DNA of 64,000 nucleotides, taken from Sphingopyxis sp. GW247-27LB (GTDB lineage Bacteria; Pseudomonadota; Alphaproteobacteria; Sphingomonadales; Sphingomonadaceae). Shown here one piece after another: positions 10,144-19,071 of the stretch. The position numbers and the translations under genes were made by a program. Under the pieces are notes generated by a model that did not search any database, was not told the origin of the DNA, and saw only the letters and a program-made list of their open reading frames with translations. Every line of letters starts with the position of its first letter. Within the stretch, counting starts at the first letter, position 1. Location of the stretch: assembly GCF_002277025.1 (NCBI RefSeq), contig NZ_NIWD01000003.1, positions 50,355 to 114,354 of the forward strand, given 5' to 3'.

Positions 10144-13124
10144 GGCTTTTCCTTCTGCGGCGACGCGGGCCCCGCCAGCTGGCGGCTGTAGAGCCAGCCG
10201 ATTCCGATCAGGCTGAAACCGAGCGCGACGAACGATCCGATGCGGAGCAGACCCTCGAGCCCCGAGGTGTCGAACAGGAAGACCTTACCCACCGCGCCGA
10301 GCATCAAGAGCAGCGAGGCGATGCGCCAGTCGTGGCGCGCGGTGCGGATGCCCCAGAGCAGGAAGCCGATCGCGAGCGCGAGGATCAGCAGCGAGCGCAG
10401 GATATTCTCGGCCGGCGCGACCCCCGGCTCGACGAGCAGGCTGCCGTGGAAGAGCTGGCGCAGCGTCGCCCAGGCGAAACCCGCGACGAGCAGCATCAGG
10501 ACGATCTGGACCGCGCGCCCGAGCAGCGCGGGCGCCGCGGGGAACAACCGCTGCGTCAGGATCGCGCCGGTCCCGGCGAGCAGGAACAGCGGCGCGAGCA
10601 GATTGGCGAGCGGCCAGCCGCCTACCGCCTGCTGCGCCCACAGCGGATCGTGGAGGAGGATGCCGTAGACGAGCGCGTGGAGCGTGCCCGCGACGACGAG
10701 CGGCCGCGCGAGCGCCACCATGCCGCGCCGCATCGCGAGCCAGCCGGCGCCGATGAGCAGCACCTCCCACACCAGCCGCTGCGCGATGCCCGTCGCGACG
10801 AAATCGCTACCCGCAAGCGCCGCAAAGCCGAAGCGGTAGAGGCCGTGGACCGCGATGCCGCCGACGATCCCCGCGATGCCGAGCCCGGCGAGGAGCAGCC
10901 AGCGGGGCAGCGCGCCGCGGATGAGCCACAGCGGCGCGCCGAACAGGAGAGCCGGGAGGAGCAGCCGCAGCAGCAGCCGGTCGACCGGGAGCATCGCGGC
11001 CTCGACCGGCATCGGCACCCCAGCGAGCGAGAGCAGCGCCGCCGACGACCAGGCGCCGATCGGCCAGGCCGCCCAACCCAGGCTGAGAGTGGCGAAGCCG
11101 GCGGCCGCGGCATCGACGCGCGCCAGCGGGATGCGCCGCGCCGCGAGCAGCGCCGCCGCACCGCCGAGCGCGGGGATCAGCATCAGCCAGTTGACAGGAA
11201 CGATCTGGGCGAAAGCGCCATAGACGAGCAGCGCCGCGGCGAACTGGCCGAGGCGCCGGACGATCCGCCCTTCGACGCGCAGCGCGAACAGCGCGGCGAT
11301 CGCCGCGAGGCCCGCCCAGCGCAAGAAGGCCTGTCCTTCGATCCCATTCGCCCCCTCGACGAGGCGCGGCAGTTCGGCGAACGCCAGCGGCGGCGCGACG
11401 AGCGCGAGGATCGCGGCGCCGACGAAGCCCGTCGCGACGGGCTCGATCCGCCGGTCACCCGCCGCCTTGCCGAAGAAGAGCATCGCCGCCGCGACCAGCC
11501 CGACGGCGAGCGGCGCCATCCAGCGCGGCAGGACGAGGAGGATCGCGAGCGCGAGCAGCGCGCCGGCGGTCGCGGTCAGCCAGGCGAAGCGGCCGTCGGC
11601 GGCGCGCGCCTCGACCCGCCAGCCGCGCGCGATCCCCGCCCCCGCCAGCGCCGCGCCGCCGAGCGCGACGAGCGCCAGCACCGCGTCACCGATGTCCCAG
11701 ACCTGCCATTTGGTCAGCGGCGGCATCACGATCGCGATCGCGCACAGCTCGAGCACGCGCCGCAGCGCCTTGGGCTCGTCCCACAGCCGCGCGAGAAGCG
11801 GCAACGCGTGGATCGCGGCGAGCGCCAGCCCGATCAGGCCGAACCAGAAGGGCGTCGGGTCGGGCCATGCCGCGAGCAGCAGCACCGACAGCGCGGCGCT
11901 GATCGTCGGGACGATCGCGAAACCGCGCTCGCGCCACGCGAGCCACTGTCCCGCCGCGGCGATCAACGCGAACAGGCCCCAATGGAGCGGCGCGAAGCCG
12001 CCATAGCCGACGAGCAGCGCGAGCTGTAGCGCGCCGACGATCGCCGACGCGGTGCGCAGCAGCGCCGCGCGCGGCCCGTCGAACGACAGCATCGGCACCG
12101 CGATCGCGAGCAGCAGGACGAACCCGCCGATCGACAGCGACCCCAGCGCGTCGAGCGCGCGGTGGGTCAGCACCATCCACAGCCCCCAGCCCGCGCCGCC
12201 GACAAGCGCGGCGAGCGCGAGCCACGGCCAGCGCCGCATCCGCGCGACCCCGGCGAGCCCCGCGATGGTCAGCGCCAGATAGACGGCGATCAGCGGCACG
12301 TCGGGCGCGACCGCCCCGACCAGCGCTGGCGCGGCAAGGCCGCCCGCGAGGCCGAGCAGCGCGCTCGGCGGGCCGAAACGGAGCGACAGTCCGAGCGCCG
12401 AGGCGGTGACGAGCGCGAGCGCCGCGAAGGCGAGCAGCGGCCCGATGAGCTGATAGACGTTGGCGGCGACCATGATCGCCGCATAGAGCGTCGCGATCCC
12501 CGCGCCCGCGAGCGCCTGCGGCACGCGCACGTCGCGCAGCCGCGCCTCGTTCCGCCACGCATATTCGGCACCGCCGATCAGCGCGAGGCCGAAGAGCAGC
12601 CCGGTCACGATCTGCACCCCGGGGGTGAAGACGCGCGCGAAGAAGCCCGCGTCGATCGCGTAGCGGACGATGAGGACCCCGGCGATCGCGAGCGTGATGC
12701 CACCGGCCCAGATCGGCAGCGTCTTGCCGAACAGATCCTCGAACCGCGACGCCATGCTGCGCGATGGCGCGGGTTTGGGTTGGGTTTCGACTTTGGACGG
12801 GCGCGGCGCGGCAGGCTCAATCCTGTCCGGTGAAGACGCCGCGGGAGCCTCTTCGCGGATATCCTTCGCCACCGACGGCGTCGGCACGCTCGCAGCGGCG
12901 GCTGCCTTGCGCACGGGCGCGGGCTCGGCGATCGGTTCGCGGGGTGCTTCAGGAAGCGGCGCCTCGCCGGCTTTCGGCGGCAGCAGGCCGGCGTGGCGCT
13001 GCAGGGCGCCGATCCGTTTCGCCGCTTCCTGCAACGTCGCCTCGGCACGCTTCAGGCGGCTTCGCGCGTCCATCAACAGGACGAAGAGGATGATGAGCGC
13101 CAGAAACGCCAGAAATTCGAACAC
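10140..13124 (-). CDS. DUF2339 polytopic membrane protein
   Basis: A 994-residue protein. It has an N-terminal membrane segment (about residues 2-17), a short coiled coil, a Pro/Ala-rich linker (about 50-125) and then twenty or more hydrophobic helices to the C-terminus. This is the architecture of the large DUF2339 family, whose function is unknown. GITLAIAGVLIVRYAID (about residues 141-157) is typical of its first core helix. It is followed at once by the FGE-like lipoprotein gene, so the pair may work together at the envelope (inference). Confidence 0.8.
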   Translation of the reverse strand: MFEFLAFLALIILFVLLMDARSRLKRAEATLQEAAKRIGALQRHAGLLPPKAGEAPLPEAPREPIAEPAPVRKAAAAASVPTPSVAKDIREEAPAASSPDRIEPAAPRPSKVETQPKPAPSRSMASRFEDLFGKTLPIWAGGITLAIAGVLIVRYAIDAGFFARVFTPGVQIVTGLLFGLALIGGAEYAWRNEARLRDVRVPQALAGAGIATLYAAIMVAANVYQLIGPLLAFAALALVTASALGLSLRFGPPSALLGLAGGLAAPALVGAVAPDVPLIAVYLALTIAGLAGVARMRRWPWLALAALVGGAGWGLWMVLTHRALDALGSLSIGGFVLLLAIAVPMLSFDGPRAALLRTASAIVGALQLALLVGYGGFAPLHWGLFALIAAAGQWLAWRERGFAIVPTISAALSVLLLAAWPDPTPFWFGLIGLALAAIHALPLLARLWDEPKALRRVLELCAIAIVMPPLTKWQVWDIGDAVLALVALGGAALAGAGIARGWRVEARAADGRFAWLTATAGALLALAILLVLPRWMAPLAVGLVAAAMLFFGKAAGDRRIEPVATGFVGAAILALVAPPLAFAELPRLVEGANGIEGQAFLRWAGLAAIAALFALRVEGRIVRRLGQFAAALLVYGAFAQIVPVNWLMLIPALGGAAALLAARRIPLARVDAAAAGFATLSLGWAAWPIGAWSSAALLSLAGVPMPVEAAMLPVDRLLLRLLLPALLFGAPLWLIRGALPRWLLLAGLGIAGIVGGIAVHGLYRFGFAALAGSDFVATGIAQRLVWEVLLIGAGWLAMRRGMVALARPLVVAGTLHALVYGILLHDPLWAQQAVGGWPLANLLAPLFLLAGTGAILTQRLFPAAPALLGRAVQIVLMLLVAGFAWATLRQLFHGSLLVEPGVAPAENILRSLLILALAIGFLLWGIRTARHDWRIASLLLMLGAVGKVFLFDTSGLEGLLRIGSFVALGFSLIGIGWLYSRQLAGPASPQKEKP

Positions 13125-13185
13125 GCCGATCCCTTCAACTCCCGGCCGCTTTTATCAAGCGAGGGGATGAATCATACCCCGACTT

Positions 13186-13286
13186 CGTCATGCTGAACTT
13201 GTTCAGCATCCATGGCCTGTGCTCTCGGTCAACGCCGCGTTTCATCAGCGGGCAGGTCATGGACCCTGAAACAAGTTCAGGGTGAC
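13186..13286. repeat. REP-like imperfect inverted repeat
   Basis: Two copies of a GTCAxxCTGAACTTGTTxCAG unit in opposite orientation, each internally palindromic (CTGAAC...GTTCAG), surround about 45 bases of spacer. It fills most of the gap between the DUF2339 gene and the acyl-CoA synthetase gene. No coding sequence is seen here. Confidence 0.65.
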
Positions 13287-13308
13287 GAGACCGGGGGGTC
13301 AGCCCAGT

Positions 13309-15066
13309 CTAAGCCGCCATCTCCCGATCCGCGAACAGCGGCTTCAGATCCTTCTTGAGGATCTTGCCATTGGCGTTGCGCGGCAGCGTCTCGGCGACGA
13401 AGCGGATCGCGACCGGCACCTTGAACGCGGCGAGCCGCTCGCGCACCCAGTCCTGCAATTCGGTCTCGGTCGCGGTCATGCCGGGGGCGAGGTGGACGAC
13501 CGCCGCCGGCTCCTCGCTCAGCGTCCGGTGCGGGATGCCGATGACCGCGCAGTCGGTCACCGCGGGATGCTCGTAGAGGACATTCTCGACCTCCGACGAA
13601 TAGATATTCTCGCCGCCGCGCAGCACCATGTCCTTGGCGCGGTCGACGATCGTGACGAAGCCTTCGCTGTCGAGCCGCGCGAGGTCGCCGGTGCGCACCC
13701 AGCCGTCGACAAAGGTTTCGGCGGTGGCTTGCGCCTTGTTCCAATAGCCCTTCACGATCATCGGCCCGCGCGCCCAAAGCTCTCCCACCGCGCCCGTCGG
13801 CAGCACGGTCACGCCGTCCTCGGCCCGGATTTCGAGGTCGGCGACCGCGACCGGCGGCCCCGCGCTCGTCGGACGCGCGAGATAATCCTCGGCGCCGTGC
13901 GAGGTCACCGTCGCCATCGTCTCGGTCATCCCCCAGCCGTTGCCGGGGAGCGCGCCGAATTCTTCGTAGATGCGTTTCACCAGTTCGGGCGCCGATGGCG
14001 CGCCGCCATAGGCGATCGCCTCGAGCGAGGAGAGGTCGTATTTGGCGCGGTCGGGATGCTCGAGGAGCTGCCACGCGATCGTCGGGACGCCGCCGGTCAC
14101 ATTGACCTTCTCGCGCTCGATGATCTCCATCGCGCGCACCGCATCCCATTTGCGCATGAAGATGGTGGTGTTGCCCGCCGCCATCGCCCCCATCAGCATC
14201 GCCGAACAGGCGGTGACGTGGAACATGGGGATGACGGTCAGCGTCGTGCGCGGCGCGGGTTCGGGCACCGGCTCGCCGCGGCGCAGGAAGCTGCGCGCCG
14301 CCGAAAAGCCGCCCGACAGGATGTTGGTCACCATGTTGCGGTGCGTGCCGAGCGCGCCCTTGGGCTGGCCCGTCGTTCCGCTGGTGTAGAAGATCGCGGC
14401 ATCATCGTCGCTGGCAAGCTCGACGCGGGGACGGTCGCCGTCCGGAAGCCGGGCCCAGCCATGCGGCGTGCCGACGATATCCTCGAGCGCCGTCGCGCCC
14501 GCGATCGCCGCGCCGGCGCGCGCGACGATCAGCCGCTCGACGTCCGGCATCGCGCCCAGATGCTCGCGGAGCCGCTCGTGACGCTCGCCGTCGACGATCA
14601 GCAGCTTCGCGCCCGAATCCCGGATGCCATAGGCGAGCTCGCCGCCGGTCCACCAGGCATTGAGCGGCACCGCGATCGCGCCGATCGAGGTGATCGCGAA
14701 GAAGATCATCGGCCATTCGGGCAGGTTGCGCATCGCGAAGGCGACGCGGTCGCCCTTGCCCACCCCGAAGCCCTGCAGCGCCCGCGCGAGCGCGGCGGTG
14801 GCGCGATAGTTCGCCTCGAAGCTCACGCGCTCGTCGTCGAGGATGGTGAACAGCCGCTCGCCGTGGGTGCGCGACAGGTCGAGCAGGACGCCGAGGTCAT
14901 TGGGCGCATTCTTCCAGACGCGGGTCGGGATACCGCCGATCTCCGCCGTGTCCATCTCGAACCGCGCGCCGGGCGCGGTCAGCGCGGCAGTCGCGTCGGC
15001 GAGCGACATCTTCGGCCAGGCGGGGTCGAGCGGCACCACGGGCTCGCCGGACATGTCTTTCGCCAT
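13309..15066 (-). CDS. Acyl-CoA synthetase / AMP-dependent ligase
   Basis: A 585-residue adenylate-forming enzyme that would activate a carboxylic acid to its CoA ester via an acyl-AMP. The P-loop-like motif FYTSGTTGQPKGALGTHRN, the GNGWGMTETMA block, the RTGDLARLDSEGFVTIVDR hinge region and the C-terminal lysine segment (NANGKILKKDLK) are all present. The ATG at 15066 follows a clear AGGAG ribosome site; the open frame upstream is not needed. A single gene with no pathway neighbours; the substrate is not predictable (medium- or long-chain acids are likely). Confidence 0.88.
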   Translation of the reverse strand: MAKDMSGEPVVPLDPAWPKMSLADATAALTAPGARFEMDTAEIGGIPTRVWKNAPNDLGVLLDLSRTHGERLFTILDDERVSFEANYRATAALARALQGFGVGKGDRVAFAMRNLPEWPMIFFAITSIGAIAVPLNAWWTGGELAYGIRDSGAKLLIVDGERHERLREHLGAMPDVERLIVARAGAAIAGATALEDIVGTPHGWARLPDGDRPRVELASDDDAAIFYTSGTTGQPKGALGTHRNMVTNILSGGFSAARSFLRRGEPVPEPAPRTTLTVIPMFHVTACSAMLMGAMAAGNTTIFMRKWDAVRAMEIIEREKVNVTGGVPTIAWQLLEHPDRAKYDLSSLEAIAYGGAPSAPELVKRIYEEFGALPGNGWGMTETMATVTSHGAEDYLARPTSAGPPVAVADLEIRAEDGVTVLPTGAVGELWARGPMIVKGYWNKAQATAETFVDGWVRTGDLARLDSEGFVTIVDRAKDMVLRGGENIYSSEVENVLYEHPAVTDCAVIGIPHRTLSEEPAAVVHLAPGMTATETELQDWVRERLAAFKVPVAIRFVAETLPRNANGKILKKDLKPLFADREMAA

Positions 15067-15197
15067 CCTCTTCTCCTCGATCTCATCGGCCGGTCGCCGC
15101 GCCCGCGCGCCGGATTCGCAAACCAGTTTCGATGAGAAACCCGATGAAGGCAAGCCAGGGGCAAGCCGCCGCGTTCGGAACCGATTGACCGCGCACG

Positions 15198-15222
15198 GGA
15201 ACCGGCGCGATAATCCGCCGTT
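15198..15222 (+). promoter_or_regulatory. EcfG-type general stress promoter
   Basis: GGAAC at 15198-15202 and CGTT at 15219-15222 are separated by exactly 16 bases, the consensus for alphaproteobacterial EcfG (general stress response) promoters. It lies 24 bases before the ATG of the 90-residue protein and points toward it. Confidence 0.6.
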
Positions 15223-15245
15223 ACCTTTGACGAAAGGGTCCGACC

Positions 15246-15518
15246 ATGCCGCCAGCCGTCCGCCGCTTCGCCCTGCCCGCCATCGCCGCGACGCTCGCCG
15301 CGGGCGCGGGGGTTTTCGCGCTATGGCGCAGGCGGCGCGGCGCGGCGCGCGACGGCCATGCCGCCGCCTTTTCCGACGCCGAAACCGATCCCGAGAATTT
15401 CGTGCAGACGCGCTCCGCCGGGCCTGACGCGATGCGCGATCCGGCGCGGCGGCGCTGGGACGACGTCGACCAGGCGAGCGACGAATCCTTCCCGGCGAGC
15501 GATCCACCCGGTTATTGA
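15246..15518 (+). CDS. Small membrane-anchored protein with SDESFPASDPP tail
   Basis: A 90-residue protein with one N-terminal hydrophobic helix (about residues 8-26) followed by WRRRR, then a hydrophilic acidic tail. It ends in DQASDESFPASDPPGY, a C-terminal motif known from many small uncharacterised proteins. A good ribosome site (AAGGG) precedes the ATG. The EcfG-like promoter just upstream suggests expression under general stress. Function unknown. Confidence 0.8.
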   Translation: MPPAVRRFALPAIAATLAAGAGVFALWRRRRGAARDGHAAAFSDAETDPENFVQTRSAGPDAMRDPARRRWDDVDQASDESFPASDPPGY

Positions 15519-15524
15519 TCGATG

Positions 15525-15561
15525 AAAAAAGAACGGCCGCCGCAAGGGACTGCGGCGGCCG
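15525..15561 (-). terminator. Intrinsic terminator of the TonB receptor gene
   Basis: An 11-base perfect G+C-rich stem (15534-15544 with 15551-15561) and six-base loop are followed on the minus strand by six Ts (15530-15525). It lies 28 bases past the receptor stop codon, and also past the stop of the convergent small gene. Confidence 0.8.
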
Positions 15562-15588
15562 CCCATGGGACGCTCGGGAGGAGAGCGA

Positions 15589-18435
15589 TCAGAATTTTAC
15601 GCGCGCACCGAACTTCATCGTCCAGCTATATTCCTCGAACTGCAGGAGATTCTGGCGGGCGCCGACATTGTTGTAGGCAAAATATTTGGCGTTGTTGATG
15701 TTGATCCACTCGTAGAAGACTTGGACCTGCTTGGTGACGTCGTATTTCGCCGAGAGGTCGAGCTGGAAGTGGTTGTCGACGATCCGGTCCTCCGGCGCCT
15801 CGTCGCCGAGTTCGTCGAGATATTTGGAGCGATAGGTGCCCGCGAGGCGCAGCGACACCGGGCCCTTTTCGTAGCCGAGCACCGCGTTGAACGTGTGCTT
15901 CGACGAGGCCGGCAGGTTGATCTTGCGCAGATCGGTGATGTCGCCGTCGATCGGCACGTTGCCGGTCGCATCGGTATAGGTGTAGTTCGCCTGGACGAGG
16001 AAGCCGTCGAGCGGCGACGGCAGGAAGCGCAGCGCCTGGGTGTAGCTCAGTTCCAGACCCCATATCTTGGCGCTGTCGCCGTTGATCGGAACGGTCGCCT
16101 CGTCATAGGCGATGCCCAGATATTCGCCCGGATTCTCGCGGTTGGTGTCTACGATGAAATTCTTCACATCCTTGTAGAAGAGTCCCGCCGACAGCGCACC
16201 GTTGCCCGGCAGATAATATTCGACCCCCGCGTCGAAGTTCCACGCCTCATAGGGCTTGAGGTCGGGGTTGCCGAATTCGCCCTCGCGCTCGCCGTCTTCA
16301 TTCTGTTCGATGCTGAACCGGGGGGCGAGCTTCGACAGCTTGGGACGAACGAGGCTCTTGTAGCCCGCCGCGCGCAGCACGAGATTCTGCTGCGGCTCCC
16401 AGCGGAGCGTCAGGCTCGGCAGCCAGTCGCCGTAGCTGCGCTTGAACTGGTTGGGCACCGGAGGCAGCAGCGTGTCGTCCTCGGCCTCGGTTCCGTCGGG
16501 CAATTCGCCGCCTTCGGTCACGACGGTGACGGTGTTGGCGCGAATGTCGTTCTTGGTATGCTCGTACCGCACGCCGCCGATCACGCGCAGCGTGTCGCTG
16601 TCCCAGCGGCCGAGCAGATAGCCCGCCGCGACGTCTTCGCTCACCGCATAATCCTCGATGGCCGAATCGAACAGCGTGTCGAACTCATTGAGTTCGAACG
16701 CGTCGCGGTTGGCATTGAAGAAATCGCGCACGCCCGGCTTGCCCAGCACCGGCGAAATGTCGGTGATGCGATAGGTCTGGCCGCCGACCAGGTCCGCCAT
16801 CGTCAGCCCGTCCATCTCCCAATAGCGGGTTTCGAGATCGTAGCTCTTGTCGCGCCAGCGGGCCTTCGCGCCCGCCTGGACGGTGAAGCTGCCGCCGGTC
16901 ATCGCGAATTCGCGGGCGAGGTCGAACTTCGCCGCCCACTCCTTGTCGCGCGAGTCCGACAGCGCCGTCACCTGAACGCTGTCGAGTTCATATTCGGACG
17001 GGTCGGAGAAAGCGTCGACCGCATCGGCATCGCCGTCCACCGTGTAGAGCGGCCGGCGCGGGTCGGCGAAATCGAGGCCGAGGAGCAGCCCTTCGTTCTC
17101 GAATTTGCGTTCGAAGTTCGCGGGGTCGAGCGAGCCGTTCTCGCGCTCCGACGATTTGGCGAAGCTGACCGAATATTGCGCGTGCCAACCGTTGGTTTCG
17201 GTTTCGCCGCCGAGCACGATGCTGCGGATGCGCTGGCGTTCGAAGCGGTCCTTGAGCGAGCGCTGAACCTGCAGCTCGCCATCGGCGTCGCTATAGATGA
17301 CATCGGCACCGCTCCCCGAAACCTCGCCGGCATCCTCGAGCTTGAAGCTCGTTTCGCGGCGATATTCCTGGTCGTCGAACTGGCTGTAGACGCCGCGCGC
17401 GTAGAGCTTGGTCGTGTCGCCGAGGCGGAAATCGAAGTTGAGGTTGGCGGAGAGGCGTTTCCGTTCGACGTCGTAGTCGCGGTAGTTGACCTCCTCGGTC
17501 GTGATCAGCCCTTCGTCGTTCCGATCCCAGCCGTCGGCCTCGATATTGTCGGTCTCGAACTTGCGCTGATAATAGGACACGCCGCCCGACACGCCGAAAC
17601 CGTCCGAGATGCGCTGCGAGAAATCGATGCTGCCCTTGGGAGTCAGCTTCTCCGAATAATCGTTGTAGCTGCCCTCGACCTTCGCGGTCAGCAGATTCTT
17701 GCGGCGCTCGAAGGCGCTCGTCGTGTTGATCTCGATCGACGCGCCGATCGTGTCGGCGTCCATGTCGGGGGTCAGCGATTTCTTGACCTCGATCGATTCG
17801 ATGCTGTCGCTGCTGATCACGTCGAGCGCGACCGAGCGCACGTCGCTTTCGGGCGCGGGCAGGCGCACGCCGTTGACCGAGGTCGCGTTGAGTTCGGGGT
17901 CGAGACCGCGCACCGACACGAAGCGCCCTTCGCCCTGGTCATTGAGGATGTTGATGCCGGGCAGGCGGCGCAGCGATTCGGCGACATTCTGGTCGGGGAA
18001 CTGGCCGACCGCGTCGCGGGTCAGCACGCTTTCGACCCCGTCCGCCGCGCGCTGGCGCGACAGCGCGCTCGCCTGGTTCGCGGCCTGGCCGACGACGAGG
18101 ATCTGGTCGCCGTCGATGCCCGCGAGCGCGAGGTTGACGGTGATGCGTCCGGTTTCGGGGACCTCGACCGTCTGGGTCACGCGCTCGGCGCCGACATAAT
18201 CGGCCTCGATCGTGTAGGTGCCCGCAGGCACGTCGCCGAAGACGAAGCTGCCGTCGCGGCCGGTCGAGGTGACGCGGCCGAGCTCGACGATGCGGACACT
18301 CACCGCCTGCAACGAACGCGTTCCGGAGGCGTCGGCGATCGTGCCGGCAAGTTCGCTCGCCTGCGCGATCGAAGCGAAGGATGCCGTCGCGAGTAGCAAG
18401 GCGAGACCGCGCGCAGCGCCGGATGTCTTGATCAT
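15589..18435 (-). CDS. TonB-dependent receptor with carboxypeptidase-regulatory-like N-domain
   Basis: A 948-residue outer-membrane receptor. It has a signal peptide (about residues 1-26, ending AQA), then a carboxypeptidase-regulatory-like beta domain (about 28-105). The plug follows (FPDQNVAESLRRLPGINI, about 145-162, then VSVRGLDPELNATSVNGV), and then the 22-strand barrel ending in Phe (KFGARVKF). The plug segment is typical of the Caulobacter/Xanthomonas receptor subfamily often used for sugars or other carbon sources. No sugar-use gene is adjacent, so the ligand is unknown. An intrinsic terminator follows. Confidence 0.9.
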   Translation of the reverse strand: MIKTSGAARGLALLLATASFASIAQASELAGTIADASGTRSLQAVSVRIVELGRVTSTGRDGSFVFGDVPAGTYTIEADYVGAERVTQTVEVPETGRITVNLALAGIDGDQILVVGQAANQASALSRQRAADGVESVLTRDAVGQFPDQNVAESLRRLPGINILNDQGEGRFVSVRGLDPELNATSVNGVRLPAPESDVRSVALDVISSDSIESIEVKKSLTPDMDADTIGASIEINTTSAFERRKNLLTAKVEGSYNDYSEKLTPKGSIDFSQRISDGFGVSGGVSYYQRKFETDNIEADGWDRNDEGLITTEEVNYRDYDVERKRLSANLNFDFRLGDTTKLYARGVYSQFDDQEYRRETSFKLEDAGEVSGSGADVIYSDADGELQVQRSLKDRFERQRIRSIVLGGETETNGWHAQYSVSFAKSSERENGSLDPANFERKFENEGLLLGLDFADPRRPLYTVDGDADAVDAFSDPSEYELDSVQVTALSDSRDKEWAAKFDLAREFAMTGGSFTVQAGAKARWRDKSYDLETRYWEMDGLTMADLVGGQTYRITDISPVLGKPGVRDFFNANRDAFELNEFDTLFDSAIEDYAVSEDVAAGYLLGRWDSDTLRVIGGVRYEHTKNDIRANTVTVVTEGGELPDGTEAEDDTLLPPVPNQFKRSYGDWLPSLTLRWEPQQNLVLRAAGYKSLVRPKLSKLAPRFSIEQNEDGEREGEFGNPDLKPYEAWNFDAGVEYYLPGNGALSAGLFYKDVKNFIVDTNRENPGEYLGIAYDEATVPINGDSAKIWGLELSYTQALRFLPSPLDGFLVQANYTYTDATGNVPIDGDITDLRKINLPASSKHTFNAVLGYEKGPVSLRLAGTYRSKYLDELGDEAPEDRIVDNHFQLDLSAKYDVTKQVQVFYEWININNAKYFAYNNVGARQNLLQFEEYSWTMKFGARVKF

Positions 18436-18484
18436 GGATAATGCCCCCAGAGAGTGTCGATGGCGGGCTCGCTAGGGGGCGTCG

Positions 18485-18544
18485 GTGACAGGATGGCGTC
18501 CCAAGCTTGACGATATCGTGACTCGGGCGCGTCACTTTCGTGAC
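18485..18544. promoter_or_regulatory. Cluster of GTGAC/GTCAC half-sites upstream of TonB receptor
   Basis: GTGAC at 18485-18489 and 18518-18522, GTCAC at 18531-18535 and GTGAC at 18540-18544 form overlapping inverted repeats 50-110 bases before the receptor start. The arrangement suggests an operator for a dimeric regulator. No regulator gene is adjacent. Confidence 0.35.
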
Positions 18545-18638
18545 AGCGCGCACCGGAATTTGTCGCAGCGCAGCAAATCCGCCGTTCGCGCGTGGCGCGG
18601 CGGAGAGTGAGGGAAAGAAAAATGGAAGGAAGGTGGGA

Positions 18639-18706
18639 CGATTCTGTTGCCCGGCTCGTCCCCAGCCGCTGGTATCCGATTCTGTTGCCCGGTTCGGTCC
18701 GAACCG
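18639..18706. repeat. Direct repeat plus hairpin 3' of ssrA
   Basis: A 20-base unit (18639-18658) recurs at 18677-18696 with one mismatch, a 38-base period. The second copy runs into a hairpin (CGGTTCGG and CCGAACCG, 18690-18706). The block sits just past the 3' end of the tmRNA coding piece and could take part in its termination or processing. Confidence 0.5.
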
Positions 18707-18711
18707 CGTTC

Positions 18712-18993
18712 TATTTGTCTAACCTTAGGCCGTGAGGCTTATCGGTTAGGCAGCCAGAGCGAGTGCTTCGTTGTCGTTAGCACTTATTGGTTTTGAGCCT
18801 TTAACGGGTTACTCAGCCCGGAAGAAAACATCGTCTTTGAACACACGTCGATCCTGGTTCGGCCCCGTCAGAAGCCCGCGCACCCCTTCGAAAGCGCGCG
18901 GGTTTGTGGTGGAGCCGCCGGGTACTGCCCCCGGGTCCGCTGTGTCTATTCCACGACACCATTTATCCTCATAGCCGGTCGAAACCGGCACAT
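18712..18993 (-). ncRNA. ssrA: tmRNA, permuted two-piece alphaproteobacterial type
   Basis: On the minus strand the acceptor piece comes first (about 18993 to 18907) and ends in CCA. It has a T-arm (CCGGG-GGCAGTA-CCCGG) and the 3' acceptor strand CGGCTCC. After an excised spacer the coding piece begins at 18866 with GGGGCCG, which pairs with that strand over seven base pairs and gives the G3-U pair required for alanine charging. The resume frame at 18781-18746 reads ANDNEALALAA-stop, a proteolysis tag. A pseudoknot-like stem (CTAACC...GGTTAG) follows. The outer ends are approximate. tmRNA with SmpB rescues stalled ribosomes. Confidence 0.93.
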
Positions 18994-19011
18994 CCGATAT
19001 AGGAAACCCGC

Positions 19012-19047
19012 CCGCGCTTGGAAAGGGCGCAGGCGGGTTTTTCGTCC
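19012..19047. terminator. Hairpin between mscL and ssrA
   Basis: A long stem pairing AAACCCGCC-GCGC with GCGC-GGCGGGTTT is followed by Ts on the plus strand and a shorter T-rich tail on the minus strand. It separates mscL from ssrA and may end stray transcription in either direction. Coordinates are approximate. Confidence 0.5.
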
Positions 19048-19049
19048 CG

Positions 19050-19071
19050 AAAAGGGCTCAAGCCCCTTATT
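19050..19071 (-). terminator. Terminator of mscL
   Basis: AAGGGGCT-TG-AGCCCTTTT on the minus strand begins at the mscL stop codon and ends in a short T-run, a compact intrinsic terminator. Confidence 0.5.

Noticed and set aside
10140..12029. Plus-strand frame of about 700 codons opposite the DUF2339 gene
   Set aside because: Its composition is almost wholly Arg, Glu, Asp and Gln, the mirror of a hydrophobic membrane protein; there is no domain or ribosome site.
15565..18396. Plus-strand frame of 943 codons opposite the TonB receptor
   Set aside because: It is a reverse-complement shadow of the receptor; the minus-strand frame has signal peptide, plug and barrel features.
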